37,231 nt of DNA from Candidatus Kerfeldbacteria bacterium CG08_land_8_20_14_0_20_40_16 (GTDB lineage Bacteria > Patescibacteriota > Patescibacteriia > UM-FILTER-42-10). Below the pieces are notes generated by a model, which worked only from the letters and a program-made list of their open reading frames with translations, had not been told where the DNA came from and did not search any database. Position numbers and translations under genes: made by a program. Of the stretch, positions 24,662 to 32,561 are shown piece after piece (within the stretch, counting starts at the first letter, position 1; each line of letters starts with the position of its first letter). Where the stretch lies: NCBI GenBank assembly GCA_002774635.1, contig PEXU01000030.1, positions 23,368 to 60,598 of the forward strand, in the 5' to 3' direction.

Positions 24662-24690
24662 TTGACAAATATTTAATTGGTGTTTAACCT
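24662..24690 (+). promoter_or_regulatory. Promoter for the acidic small protein
   Basis: A perfect TTGACA (24662-24667) is followed at 17 bases by TAACCT (24685-24690). The -10 is poor. The 227-base gap upstream (24507-24733) otherwise holds another TTGACA-16-TATCCT pair (24546-24573) and no clear gene. Confidence 0.45.
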
Positions 24691-24718
24691 TTCCTTAAGG
24701 AAAGAAATTATTATTGCG

Positions 24719-24730
24719 AAAGGAGGTGAT
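24719..24730 (+). promoter_or_regulatory. Unusually perfect Shine-Dalgarno
   Basis: AAAGGAGGTGAT matches the full anti-Shine-Dalgarno complement, 3 bases before ATG 24734. Most genes in this window have no such site, so it fixes the start of the 35-residue protein and suggests high translation. Confidence 0.85.
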
Positions 24731-24733
24731 CTA

Positions 24734-24841
24734 ATGGACGATGAAATGCAAACTACTGGTGAAGAAACAACTGAACCTACTGAACCTACTGAACCTACGG
24801 AAGGTACCGAAGAAGGAGGAGAAACAGAAGAACAACAATAA
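24734..24841 (+). CDS. Small acidic Thr/Glu/Pro-repeat protein (35 residues)
   Basis: Too short for the ORF track. It reads 'MDDEMQTTGEETTEPTEPT...' and ends '...GGETEEQQ'. A TEP tripeptide repeats three times, and nearly half the residues are Glu or Asp with no Lys or Arg. There is no signal peptide or hydrophobic stretch. A perfect Shine-Dalgarno precedes it and a terminator follows 10 bases after the stop, so it is a stand-alone, well-expressed unit. It resembles no family I know. A disordered acidic peptide or a charged-tail relic are possibilities; I do not assign a function. Confidence 0.7.
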   Translation: MDDEMQTTGEETTEPTEPTEPTEGTEEGGETEEQQ

Positions 24842-24851
24842 ATTTAACAAC

Positions 24852-24884
24852 AAAACGGCTCCGTTGAAAAACAGAGTCGTTTTT
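24852..24884 (+). terminator. Terminator after the small acidic gene
   Basis: AAAACGGCTCCGTT pairs with AACAGAGTCGTTTT (two G-U positions) around a short loop and runs into TTTTTTT. Confidence 0.8.
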
Positions 24885-24907
24885 TTATTTCTGATTTTGC
24901 GCTACGG

Positions 24908-24935
24908 TTGACTTTTTTAAAAGAATGATTAAAAT
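24908..24935 (+). promoter_or_regulatory. Promoter of the 280-residue unknown gene
   Basis: TTGACT (24908-24913), 16 bases, TAAAAT (24930-24935). The leader is about 57 bases and holds AAAGGA 12 bases before the ATG. Confidence 0.6.
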
Positions 24936-24998
24936 AAACTATCAAGTATGAAGCGGACTTAATATCAATGCACATTAAAAACGAAAGGATAAAAGAAA

Positions 24999-25841
24999 AT
25001 GTTGCCAAAAAGAGTATTCTTAGACCAATTGCCATCCGGGCAGATTCCAACCTTGATGGTCAACTTTCAGGAAAATAGAAGGGAATTGGTTGATACATTA
25101 GCTATTACCATGGTAGCTGTGTATTTAGCTCAACTTCACCGAAATTGGGGAATAATGTGGGGAGCTGGTATACAAAAAGCACTTGATTTTATTAGATCAA
25201 GAGTGTACGAACACGAAATTGAGGGGTTCAAACTTTGGCATTTCAACGGCTTCTATGCCCCAGACTGGGAGGATACAAGTTTTGCAGTATTTCTTTTAAT
25301 GAAGAATGGGCTATTAAAGATTGCTCAATTGGAATCGCTAAGAGCTCTTCTGCTGAACAATACCACCCAGCAAGGCACAGGAATTTGGGTAAAAGATCCT
25401 TACTCCTCGGACAATGCTCAGAATAATCACTGGGATCCCACTTCAGGCCTTAATATTTTGCGCCTGCATTACCTACTGGAGAGTGATAAATTAAAAAGAA
25501 GAAGGGTCGAAGCATTTATTCAACAGAACCTTACATTGGAACGGTTTTGGGGAGCGACGCTTTATTATACACCTCCAGTTGCAGCCTTCTTTGCCAGAAG
25601 ACTGGCGGAAGATTTTCCTGTTTCAACAGATGCAATTGCGCCAGCTTTGCTTTCTTTCCATCAAGCGGTAGTTAAGGCGATTAGCAGGGGATATCTAGAT
25701 GCCACACCTTTCGAGAAGACCTTAGTAGGTCTCCCTACCGGAGAGAATGATGATGGTTTAATTTTCCATCATGGAAGAAGAACGGTTATCTGGTATGGGA
25801 GCCCAACATTGCATACATTAGCAAGAATAGTCCTTGAATAA
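24999..25841 (+). CDS. Unrecognised 280-residue protein, possibly alpha/alpha-toroid fold
   Basis: I do not recognise a family with confidence. The protein is soluble-looking, with no signal peptide or membrane helix, and rich in Trp, His and Leu-containing helices. Segments such as 'FYAPDWEDTSFAVFLL', 'GTGIWVKDPYSSDN', 'NNHWDPTSGLNILRLHYLL' and 'HHGRRTVIWYGSPTLHTLA' recall terpene-cyclase or prenyltransferase-type helical barrels, where W-E/D-T turns face a cavity. This is a weak visual impression only. The start ATG 24999 has AAAGGA upstream. The gene is a single unit with its own promoter and terminator, between the acidic peptide and a DsbA-like gene. Confidence 0.75.
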   Translation: MLPKRVFLDQLPSGQIPTLMVNFQENRRELVDTLAITMVAVYLAQLHRNWGIMWGAGIQKALDFIRSRVYEHEIEGFKLWHFNGFYAPDWEDTSFAVFLLMKNGLLKIAQLESLRALLLNNTTQQGTGIWVKDPYSSDNAQNNHWDPTSGLNILRLHYLLESDKLKRRRVEAFIQQNLTLERFWGATLYYTPPVAAFFARRLAEDFPVSTDAIAPALLSFHQAVVKAISRGYLDATPFEKTLVGLPTGENDDGLIFHHGRRTVIWYGSPTLHTLARIVLE

Positions 25842-25854
25842 CCTTAAAGTATAA

Positions 25855-25890
25855 GCCCCTTGCGAATTTTCGCACGGGGTTTTTTCTTTT
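25855..25890 (+). terminator. Terminator after the 280-residue gene
   Basis: CCCC-TT-GCGAA pairs with TTCGC-AC-GGGG, followed by TTTTTTCTTTTT. Confidence 0.8.
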
Positions 25891-25912
25891 TCAAAAAAAT
25901 CTTTCCAAGGGG

Positions 25913-25941
25913 TTTACAAACAGAGCGTGTTCCTTTATACT
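25913..25941 (+). promoter_or_regulatory. Promoter of the dsbA-lgt-dsbA-NHL gene group
   Basis: TTTACA (25913-25918), 17 bases, TATACT (25936-25941). The leader to ATG 25985 is about 37 bases. The next genes have no clear promoter of their own, so it may drive all four. Confidence 0.65.
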
Positions 25942-25984
25942 ATAAAAACAAAGAAAATTTACTTAAATATTTAAAGGTAGAAAA

Positions 25985-26674
25985 ATGGAAGACAACCAAG
26001 AACAAAAAACCTCTAAAGAATTTTTAGGAGGAATGTCGCCAAAAGCCAGTTTTATTCTGGGCTTAGCGGTGGGAATAGCTATTCTAAGCTTAGCTGGTTT
26101 TATTACCTTATTAGTTACCTCCAATAATGGGACGGATAGCAAGGTAGCGGGTACTTCTCAAGATCATATCAGAGGCGACCAGAATGCTTCGGTTACCTTA
26201 GTGGAATTTTCTGACTTCCAGTGCCCTTATTGCTCTAGGCTTGAACCGACGCTTAGTGCCTTACTTGATGAATACAAAGGTAAGATCCGCCTGATTTATA
26301 AACATTTTCCTTTAACTTCAATTCATGATCAGGCCGAGCCAGCCGCCGAAGCATCAGAATGCGCAGCGGATCAAGGTAAGTTTTGGGAGTTTCACGATGC
26401 TTTATACGATGACCAGTCTAAACTGGCTGATGGCTATTATTCGGAACTAGCTTCTCAATTAGGTCTTAATAAATCTAAGTTTGACGATTGTCTTAATTCC
26501 GGAAAATATAAACAGAAGGTTGCCGACAATTCTGCTGAAGCACAGGCCGCCGGCGCTCAAGGAACTCCTTACACCGTGGTGGTTGATTCTAAAGGTAAAA
26601 CAGTACCGTTAAACGGAGCAGTGTCTCAAAGTAACTTCGAGACAGTTATTAATCAGGCACTAGGCGGAGAGTAA
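25985..26674 (+). CDS. Membrane-anchored DsbA-like thiol oxidoreductase (2)
   Basis: The 229-residue protein has one anchor helix (about 23-46) and an exported thioredoxin_4 domain with active site CPYC ('FSDFQCPYCSRLEPTL') near 79-82. The helical insert 'CAADQGKFWEFHDALYDDQ' and cis-Pro loop 'AQGTPYTVVVDSKGK' are present. It should act as an oxidoreductase on secreted proteins. It is the first gene of a probable operon with lgt, a third DsbA-like gene and the NHL surface protein. Confidence 0.9.
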   Translation: MEDNQEQKTSKEFLGGMSPKASFILGLAVGIAILSLAGFITLLVTSNNGTDSKVAGTSQDHIRGDQNASVTLVEFSDFQCPYCSRLEPTLSALLDEYKGKIRLIYKHFPLTSIHDQAEPAAEASECAADQGKFWEFHDALYDDQSKLADGYYSELASQLGLNKSKFDDCLNSGKYKQKVADNSAEAQAAGAQGTPYTVVVDSKGKTVPLNGAVSQSNFETVINQALGGE

Positions 26675-26710
26675 AAAAATTTTATTTAGTCTTCTGTTTC
26701 TGTTAGACAA

Positions 26711-27496
26711 ATGATTCCCTATTTTCAAATTACCGAGTTTTCCATTGGCCCAGTTTCTTTTCAGGCCTGGGGAACAATGGTTGCGCTGGGTCTGTTGGCA
26801 GGAATTTTTATTGCCTATCAGGAAACTAAACGAAGAAAGCGAGATCCTAATCGAATTCTCGATTTAAGCTTTTGGATTATCTTAAGTTCTTTTTTAGGAG
26901 CAAGAATTTTCTATGTTATTGGTAATCTCGATCTTTATCTAAAGAATCCCATTAGCATTTTTAAAATCTGGGAAGGAGGAATGACTATTTTTGGTGGTTT
27001 GGTCGGTGCTCTGATTGCCTATCTCATTTTTCTCAAGAAGAAAAAAATTTACTTTTGGGATTTAGCTGATCCAATTGTTTTTGCTCTTCCCTTTGGTATT
27101 TTTTTAGGACGAATCGGTTGCTTTCTCATCCACGACCATATCGGTAAGATTACCACCGTTCCCTGGGGCATTCAGTACTTAGATGGAACTATCCGGCACG
27201 AGACCACATTATATAACGGTTTGAGCGCATTAGTGCTTTTTATAATCTTCCTTGTTTTAAGAAGATTCCCTTGGTCTCAGAAAAAAGGATTTTACGTAGC
27301 TTCTTTTATGATTTGGTACGGGATAAGCCGTTTTATTACCGATTTTTTCCGCGCGGAAGATCTCCCTATTTCCGACCACCGCTGGTTAGGGTTAACGATT
27401 AATCAATATGTTTCCATTTTACTTTTTTTAGGAGGAATTTGCCTCTTTAAAAAATTATTGATTCGACAAAAACAAACTAATGAACAAGAAAACTAA
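26711..27496 (+). CDS. lgt: Prolipoprotein diacylglyceryl transferase
   Basis: This 261-residue membrane enzyme transfers diacylglyceryl from phosphatidylglycerol to the lipobox cysteine of prolipoproteins. Seven transmembrane segments are visible. The signature region reads 'LGRIGCFLIHDHIGKITTVPWGIQY' in place of the usual GRxGNFxNxExxG. Other family features are the N-terminal 'WGTMVALGLLAG', 'GGMTIFGGLVGA' and the C-terminal 'RFITDFFRAED'. The Asn/Glu positions of the signature differ from E. coli, but a His/Asp version is also seen in other bacteria as far as I recall. Its last 17 bases overlap the next DsbA-like gene. Confidence 0.92.
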   Translation: MIPYFQITEFSIGPVSFQAWGTMVALGLLAGIFIAYQETKRRKRDPNRILDLSFWIILSSFLGARIFYVIGNLDLYLKNPISIFKIWEGGMTIFGGLVGALIAYLIFLKKKKIYFWDLADPIVFALPFGIFLGRIGCFLIHDHIGKITTVPWGIQYLDGTIRHETTLYNGLSALVLFIIFLVLRRFPWSQKKGFYVASFMIWYGISRFITDFFRAEDLPISDHRWLGLTINQYVSILLFLGGICLFKKLLIRQKQTNEQEN

Positions 27497-28076
27497 AATT
27501 ATCATCGGTTTAGTAGGAGGGGTAATTATCGTGATTATGGTTATTTGGGGTTTAAGTGCTGGTTCCGAAGCTTACAACAACGTTAATGCGCCAAGACCAT
27601 TTAAAGGGAATCAGGAGGCCAAGGTAATTTTGACGGAATTTTCCGATTTCCAATGCCCCGCCTGTAAAAACGCCAAACTGCTGGTGGATGGATTAATGGA
27701 AAAATATGCTGATCAAATCAAGCTTGAATACAAATATCTTCCCCTGGTTGTTCTCCACCCCAACGCCTATAACGCTGCTTTAGCGGCAGAATGTGCCAAT
27801 GACCAAGGGAAATTTTGGGAAATGTATGATTTGTTGTTTGCTAATCAAAATAATTTAACAAAAAGCGATTTAAAACTCTATGCTAGTCAAATGGATGGCC
27901 TTAATGCCGACTCTTTCAATATTTGTCTAGATACCAAAGCCAAAAAGAACGTAATCGATGCTGATCTAAATGAAGCGGCGGCCAAAGGAATCAATGCGAC
28001 TCCCACTTTTTTTCTGAACGGAAGAGAAGTGGAAGATTACGGTGAGCTAGATAATCTCATTCAGAATTTACTTTAA
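27480..28076 (+). CDS. Membrane-anchored DsbA-like thiol oxidoreductase (3)
   Basis: The 198-residue protein has a short N-terminal anchor (about 6-25) and a thioredoxin_4 domain with active site CPAC ('FSDFQCPACKNAKLLVD') near 59-62, plus 'CANDQGKFWEMYDLLFANQ' and cis-Pro loop 'INATPTFFLNGRE'. It starts inside the 3' end of lgt, so the two are translationally coupled. The three DsbA-like proteins in the window have different active-site dipeptides (SY, PY, PA), which suggests different redox potentials. Confidence 0.9.
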   Translation: MNKKTKIIIGLVGGVIIVIMVIWGLSAGSEAYNNVNAPRPFKGNQEAKVILTEFSDFQCPACKNAKLLVDGLMEKYADQIKLEYKYLPLVVLHPNAYNAALAAECANDQGKFWEMYDLLFANQNNLTKSDLKLYASQMDGLNADSFNICLDTKAKKNVIDADLNEAAAKGINATPTFFLNGREVEDYGELDNLIQNLL

Positions 28077-28102
28077 TTTATTAGTAAGTTTTAACTAAAA
28101 CC

Positions 28103-31100
28103 ATGGGTTATTTAAAACGACATTCATTCTTTATCTTATTGGTACTTTTCAGCGGTGTCCTTTTTATGGTTCCTTTGTTAGGACAGGCCGCTTATGGTGA
28201 CGCCGCCACTTTTGTAGGAAAAATATATGATGGTGATGGCGGGCAGGCGTTGAACGCTTATTTTGATTTCCCCGAAGATATTACCGTGGACAACTCGGGG
28301 AATTTTTATCTTGCTGATACTTATAACAATGTAGTTAGAAAAATAGCCGCAAACGGAAAAGTATCTACGGTGGCCGGCAGCGGTTCTTATGGTGATAAAA
28401 CAGGCAGTGCTTCCCAGGCGGAATTCGCCCTTCTAAAAGGAGTGGCGGTTGATGATTCGGGGAACGTGTATGTAGCGGATACCGCCAATAATAAAGTCAA
28501 AAAGGTCAAATCTAGCGGATCGGTAGAGACCTTGGTATCTAACGGATTAAATGGTCCCGAGGGAGTGGCGGTATTCGGATCAATTCTTTATATCGCTGAC
28601 ACCGGAAACAATGCCCTTAAAAAAGTGTCTATCAGCGGCGGATCGGTGACTACTGTTACTTCTTCCTTGAACCATCCCAAAAAAATCGCCATTAATTCTA
28701 ACGGCAGTAGCATCTATGTGGCCAACAGCGGAAATTACAAAGTGGTTAAAGTCAATTCCAGTACTGGCTCGGTTAGTTTGGTAGCCGGTTCCGGCAGCCC
28801 GGGTTATCAAGAAGGAACCGGCGCTCAAGCCAAATTTGAAAACATCTGGGGAGTGACGCTGGTAGATGATAATACTTTGTTTATATCAGATGGTGACGGA
28901 TACTCCGATGTAATAAGGGAAATCGATCTAACCACCAATGCCACCTCGCTTTTCGCTTCTGACACTAATATGGCCTCAATTAATTATCCCTCCGGTCTGG
29001 TATCTTATGGTAATTATATTTACGTGGCTAATCAAGGAATCGGGACAATCGAGAAATTCAATAATATCTCGGAAGACCTGGAAAGGGGAGCCAGCGAAAA
29101 GTTTGCCGGCGCAGAAAGGTTCGGCAATCGCAACGGATCAGCAGCTAGCGCCCTTTTTGGCCGCCCTTATGATTTAGTAATGACTTCTGATCGAACTTAT
29201 ATCTACGTTGCCGATAATAATAAGATTAGAAGAATAACTCGTGCTACTGGTCAGGTGTCTCACGTTATCGGACATAGCGTAGACAATTACCGTGAAGGAA
29301 CCGATCAGAATCCGGCTGTCCGCTTCAGCACCATTCAGGGAATTGCGGTCAATTCAGACGGTACCGCCCTCTATGTCGCTGACCGCTGGAACAATCGGAT
29401 TAGAAAGATTGATTTAACCGCCTCACCAGTCAGAAGCTCGCTAATTTCAGGGGCAGGGTTGATCAATACTACGGGATCAGAAAACAATGGCTATCAGGAG
29501 GGGGTCAAATGCAGCGGTGAATTTGATACTGGGAAAGGCGCTTGTGCCTATCTCAATAATCCGGCCGGCATCGCCATTGATCCTAATAACGAGTATCTTT
29601 ATCTGACTGATACCGGTAATAATCGCATTCGGAAAGTGAGAATATCAGACGGCCAAACCACTTTAATCGCCGGTTCCGGGGCGGCCGGATTCGCCGATGG
29701 CACAGGCAGTGCCGCTAAATTCAATAAGCCCTTTGGCATTACCATTGATAATGTCGGAGAATATCTTTACGTGGCTGATACCAATAACCATCGTATCCGC
29801 AGAATAAAAATCAATACCGGCGCGGTAACCACCTTAGCCGGTTCAGGTAATGCGGGATACCGGGATGCCATTGGTACCGACGCCGTATTTTCTTTTCCAG
29901 AATATGTTAAATGGGCGCCGGATGATAATTTATACGTAACCGAGGTAGGATCACATAGAATACGTTTGGTTGATACCAAAACGGCAGTTACTAAATTAAT
30001 TGCTGGATCTGGCGAAAGAGGATTTAAAAATGGATCTGCTACTCAGGCAGAGTTTAATAACCTTAAGGGGTTAGCGGTTGATTTGATTGATAAAAAGCTC
30101 TATGTCGCTGATTCTTGGAATGATTTGATTCGATCTGTTGATGTTACGGGCGCTGCTCCTTACACTGATCCGGCGCCAGCTGTCGTAGGCGTGTATCCCT
30201 CCGTCCAAGAAATTGCCGGACGCTCTTCAGATACTAAGATGGTTCAAGTTAGCGGCAGTAATTTCCGTCACGGCGCTTCGGTCAAATTTGGGAGTCACCT
30301 GGCTAATAAGGTTTATGTCCAAGCGGCAAATTATTTGGCGATAGAGCTTCCCTTTGGCCAAATGTCTGGGGGATACTATGACGTAATGGTTACTAATTCA
30401 GACGGGCAGTCGGATGTTTTAGAAAGTGGATTTGAAGTTACGGTTAATGGGGTAACTCCTAAAATAGAGCATGCCATCGATGAGACCCTCCCTTTTGTCG
30501 GGAACCGGCCAGTGGTAACAGGAACCGGCTTTTTTACCCATGATGAAGAGTTTCGCGGCGGATTTTTTACGGCCGCGGCAGACCTTACTGGTGACGGCCA
30601 AGCAGAAATTGTGGTGGGTACGGATGAAGGATTTGGCCCACAGGTTAAAGTTTTTGATTCTGAAGGTAATATTGTTTCAATGTTTTTTGCTTATGCCACT
30701 TCTTTACGATCCGGAGTTAGAGTAGCGGTAGGGGATGTTAATGGTGACGGAACAAAAGAAATAATTACTGCTCCTGGTCCGGGCGGCCGGCCACACATCC
30801 GAATTTTCAATGGAGATGGGACGCTTTTTTATCCGGGGTTTTTTGCCTTGGACGGTCTTTTCCAGGGAGGAGCGTTTATAACGGCCGGAGACGTTAATGG
30901 TGACGGTAAAGACGAAATTATCGTAACTGCCGGTCCCGGCGGCGGCGCTCAAGTGACGGTGCATAATGCTGAAGGAACTATTTTAGCTAACTTTTTTGCC
31001 TATGACCAACATACTTTCCGAAAAGGCATTAAGGCTGCTACTTTGGATTTTGATAATGATGGCCGTTACGAAATTATTACCGGCCCGGTTATCGGCGCTC

Positions 31101-31450
31101 CGCACGTTCAGATGTTCAGTATCCAGCCCAATTTAGTTAAGCAGCTTAATCCTGGATTTTATGCCTTTGACCCGAATTATCAAGGCGGGATTTCGGTGGC
31201 CGGGGGCGATGTTAACGGAGACAGTGTGGATGATATTATTGTGGGAGTGGGAGCTGACGCTGATCCAGTCGTGCGAATTTTCAACAAAACGGCCGCCCAG
31301 ATTATGCATGAATATCTGGTGTATAGTGAAACATTCAGAGGAGGAGTGAATGTGAATGCCGGTGATACCGATTCTGACGGCAAGGCCGAGCTTTTAGTGA
31401 TTCCTCATTCAGAAGGGGGGGCGAATCTGCGGATAATTGACGTTGAGTAA
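28103..31450 (+). CDS. Large secreted NHL-repeat / IPT / FG-GAP surface protein
   Basis: The 1115-residue protein has an N-terminal signal helix (about 7-30, ending 'GQAAYG'). NHL-type beta-propeller repeats fill about 35-690, with recurring 'LYVADTNNHRIRRI' and 'AGSGAAGFADG' units, probably two propellers. An IPT/TIG module follows at about 700-790. Integrin-like FG-GAP/VCBS repeats with DxNGDGxxEI motifs ('VAVGDVNGDGTKEIITAP') fill about 815-1115 and should bind calcium. The plan suits an extracellular adhesion or binding protein. It lies 26 bases after the third DsbA-like gene and ends at a bidirectional terminator. It is nearly free of cysteine, unlike the giant protein at the window start. 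Confidence 0.88.
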   Translation: MGYLKRHSFFILLVLFSGVLFMVPLLGQAAYGDAATFVGKIYDGDGGQALNAYFDFPEDITVDNSGNFYLADTYNNVVRKIAANGKVSTVAGSGSYGDKTGSASQAEFALLKGVAVDDSGNVYVADTANNKVKKVKSSGSVETLVSNGLNGPEGVAVFGSILYIADTGNNALKKVSISGGSVTTVTSSLNHPKKIAINSNGSSIYVANSGNYKVVKVNSSTGSVSLVAGSGSPGYQEGTGAQAKFENIWGVTLVDDNTLFISDGDGYSDVIREIDLTTNATSLFASDTNMASINYPSGLVSYGNYIYVANQGIGTIEKFNNISEDLERGASEKFAGAERFGNRNGSAASALFGRPYDLVMTSDRTYIYVADNNKIRRITRATGQVSHVIGHSVDNYREGTDQNPAVRFSTIQGIAVNSDGTALYVADRWNNRIRKIDLTASPVRSSLISGAGLINTTGSENNGYQEGVKCSGEFDTGKGACAYLNNPAGIAIDPNNEYLYLTDTGNNRIRKVRISDGQTTLIAGSGAAGFADGTGSAAKFNKPFGITIDNVGEYLYVADTNNHRIRRIKINTGAVTTLAGSGNAGYRDAIGTDAVFSFPEYVKWAPDDNLYVTEVGSHRIRLVDTKTAVTKLIAGSGERGFKNGSATQAEFNNLKGLAVDLIDKKLYVADSWNDLIRSVDVTGAAPYTDPAPAVVGVYPSVQEIAGRSSDTKMVQVSGSNFRHGASVKFGSHLANKVYVQAANYLAIELPFGQMSGGYYDVMVTNSDGQSDVLESGFEVTVNGVTPKIEHAIDETLPFVGNRPVVTGTGFFTHDEEFRGGFFTAAADLTGDGQAEIVVGTDEGFGPQVKVFDSEGNIVSMFFAYATSLRSGVRVAVGDVNGDGTKEIITAPGPGGRPHIRIFNGDGTLFYPGFFALDGLFQGGAFITAGDVNGDGKDEIIVTAGPGGGAQVTVHNAEGTILANFFAYDQHTFRKGIKAATLDFDNDGRYEIITGPVIGAPHVQMFSIQPNLVKQLNPGFYAFDPNYQGGISVAGGDVNGDSVDDIIVGVGADADPVVRIFNKTAAQIMHEYLVYSETFRGGVNVNAGDTDSDGKAELLVIPHSEGGANLRIIDVE

Positions 31451-31459
31451 CCTTTAAAT

Positions 31460-31494
31460 AAAAAAGGGCCTTTTAAGGAGGAAGGCTCTTTTTT
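31460..31494. terminator. Bidirectional terminator between convergent genes
   Basis: AAAAAAGGGCCTT pairs with AAGGCTCTTTTTT around a 9-base loop. T-runs flank it on both strands, so it can end both the NHL-protein gene and the lipid kinase gene. Confidence 0.85.
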
Positions 31495-31505
31495 AGTAGA
31501 TAAAC

Positions 31506-32378
31506 TTATTTTGGCAGAAGAAAACGCATTGGCTTTGACGCAATACTTATCTTTAATTTCTTTTTACTGGTCATTTCACCGTCTATAGTTAGAAGAGCAT
31601 GTTTAGTTTCTAATATAACTGATTTGGTTTCAAAATAGTGCACTTTGTTTTTAGGTTTTTTTCTTAAAATAAAAACTTCCGAGAACGCCCGGGCCAGCTC
31701 TGAAGGTTTGGCTATTTCCAATACTAGCGTATAAAGCATTGGTTTAAGCGGATCCATTCTGTTAAGAGGTTCTCCTCCTACTCGGGGAAGTCCGCTTAAT
31801 ACAAAGACAGCGCTTGCTTTTATGCGGAAAGGAGCCTGATTAGGTAGCGTTAAAGTATAATGGTGTTTCTTAATTCTAAACAAGTGAAAAGGCAGTTTCA
31901 GATAATAGGCCACTGTACCAATTATCCTTTTACTCCAGCGGGGCGTGCCGTTCATTAAATCAGCATGTAATCCCGTTGTTACCCCAGTAATAAAGATTTC
32001 ATTATTATTAACTTGTCCTAAGGGAATTTTCTTAGGAGAACCAAATAAGGCAGTTTTAATTGCCTTTCTTATAATTAGGGATATCTTTAAAGCTTGGGCA
32101 AAAACATTGCCCGAACCAACGGGAATAATGGCTATCGGAAGGTCAATGTTGTTGCGGTACAAAAAACGAGCAGCAAAACTGATCGTTCCGTCTCCGCCCA
32201 AAACAATCAACCGATCCACCGACTGGTCAATGATAGTTAAGGGTATATCTTCTACTTTTTGGAAAATTTGGTAGGAAATTCTTTCTTTTTCCAATTTTTT
32301 GACCAGCTTCTTTAAAGCCAATTTCTGGCGGCGCTCTATACCGGAATTGGGATTAGCCAAAATTAATACTTTTTTCAC
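31506..32378 (-). CDS. Diacylglycerol kinase family lipid kinase (DgkB/YegS-like)
   Basis: The 290-residue protein matches the DAGK catalytic family. It has 'ILANPNSGIERRQ' at the N-terminus, the nucleotide loop 'LIVLGGDGTISFAARFL' near 58, 'IAIIPVGSGNVFAQALKI' near 88, and a C-terminal beta-sandwich ending 'ALLTIDGEMTSKKKLKIS'. Such enzymes phosphorylate diacylglycerol or related lipids. The current start is GTG: its first G is the last base of a 100-bp inserted element, and TG comes from the duplicated TGAA. Removing the element gives ATG AAA AAA GTA, 6 bases after a TAAAAT box. Confidence 0.9.
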   Translation of the reverse strand: MKKVLILANPNSGIERRQKLALKKLVKKLEKERISYQIFQKVEDIPLTIIDQSVDRLIVLGGDGTISFAARFLYRNNIDLPIAIIPVGSGNVFAQALKISLIIRKAIKTALFGSPKKIPLGQVNNNEIFITGVTTGLHADLMNGTPRWSKRIIGTVAYYLKLPFHLFRIKKHHYTLTLPNQAPFRIKASAVFVLSGLPRVGGEPLNRMDPLKPMLYTLVLEIAKPSELARAFSEVFILRKKPKNKVHYFETKSVILETKHALLTIDGEMTSKKKLKISIASKPMRFLLPK

Positions 32379-32477
32379 CCCGTTAGAAATTTAATGAATA
32401 AGATTTATATTAATTACTATATTTAAATTACTAAACTTATTTTTTTGTAACCCGCGTCTAGTAAATTTCTAACGGGG
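32378..32477 (-). mobile_element. 100-bp inverted-repeat element at the start codon of the lipid kinase gene
   Basis: 16-bp perfect inverted ends CCCCGTTAGAAATTTA and TAAATTTCTAACGGGG (plus strand) are flanked by TTCA on both sides (32374-32377, 32478-32481). In the direction of the kinase gene the host ATG opens a short frame 'MNPVRNLLDAGYKKISLVI' and the right end reads 'KFLTG' then stop. These match the ends of the GIY-YIG cassette frame (MNPVRE... and ...FLSLTG stop). I read it as an internally deleted relative that has lost the nuclease. Confidence 0.85.
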
Positions 32478-32488
32478 TTCATAACGTT

Positions 32489-32494
32489 ATTTTA
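32489..32494 (-). promoter_or_regulatory. -10 box of the ancestral lipid kinase promoter
   Basis: TAAAAT on the minus strand lies 6 bases before the ancestral ATG (32482-32480), leaderless spacing. The inserted element now separates it from the kinase gene by 104 bases. No clear -35 is seen. Confidence 0.45.
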
Positions 32495-32511
32495 GCACAT
32501 TTTGAGTAAAA

Positions 32512-32545
32512 AAAATCCCTGTTGGACAATGAGGTCCGACAGGGG
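32512..32545 (-). terminator. Terminator after purL
   Basis: On the minus strand CCCTGTCGGAC pairs with GTCCAACAGGG (one mismatch) around CTCATT, followed by ATTTTTTTT. Confidence 0.85.
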
Positions 32546-32561
32546 TTAGGGTTAATAAAGG

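Noticed and set aside
24553-24692. Possible pseudogene remnant reading '...CLQLIDLKCVQERLSIL' in the gap before the acidic peptide
   Set aside because: Only about 40 codons, no start, needs a frameshift to join the preceding 'VEFDKNRKTIILKELIV' frame, and no family is recognised; may be chance.
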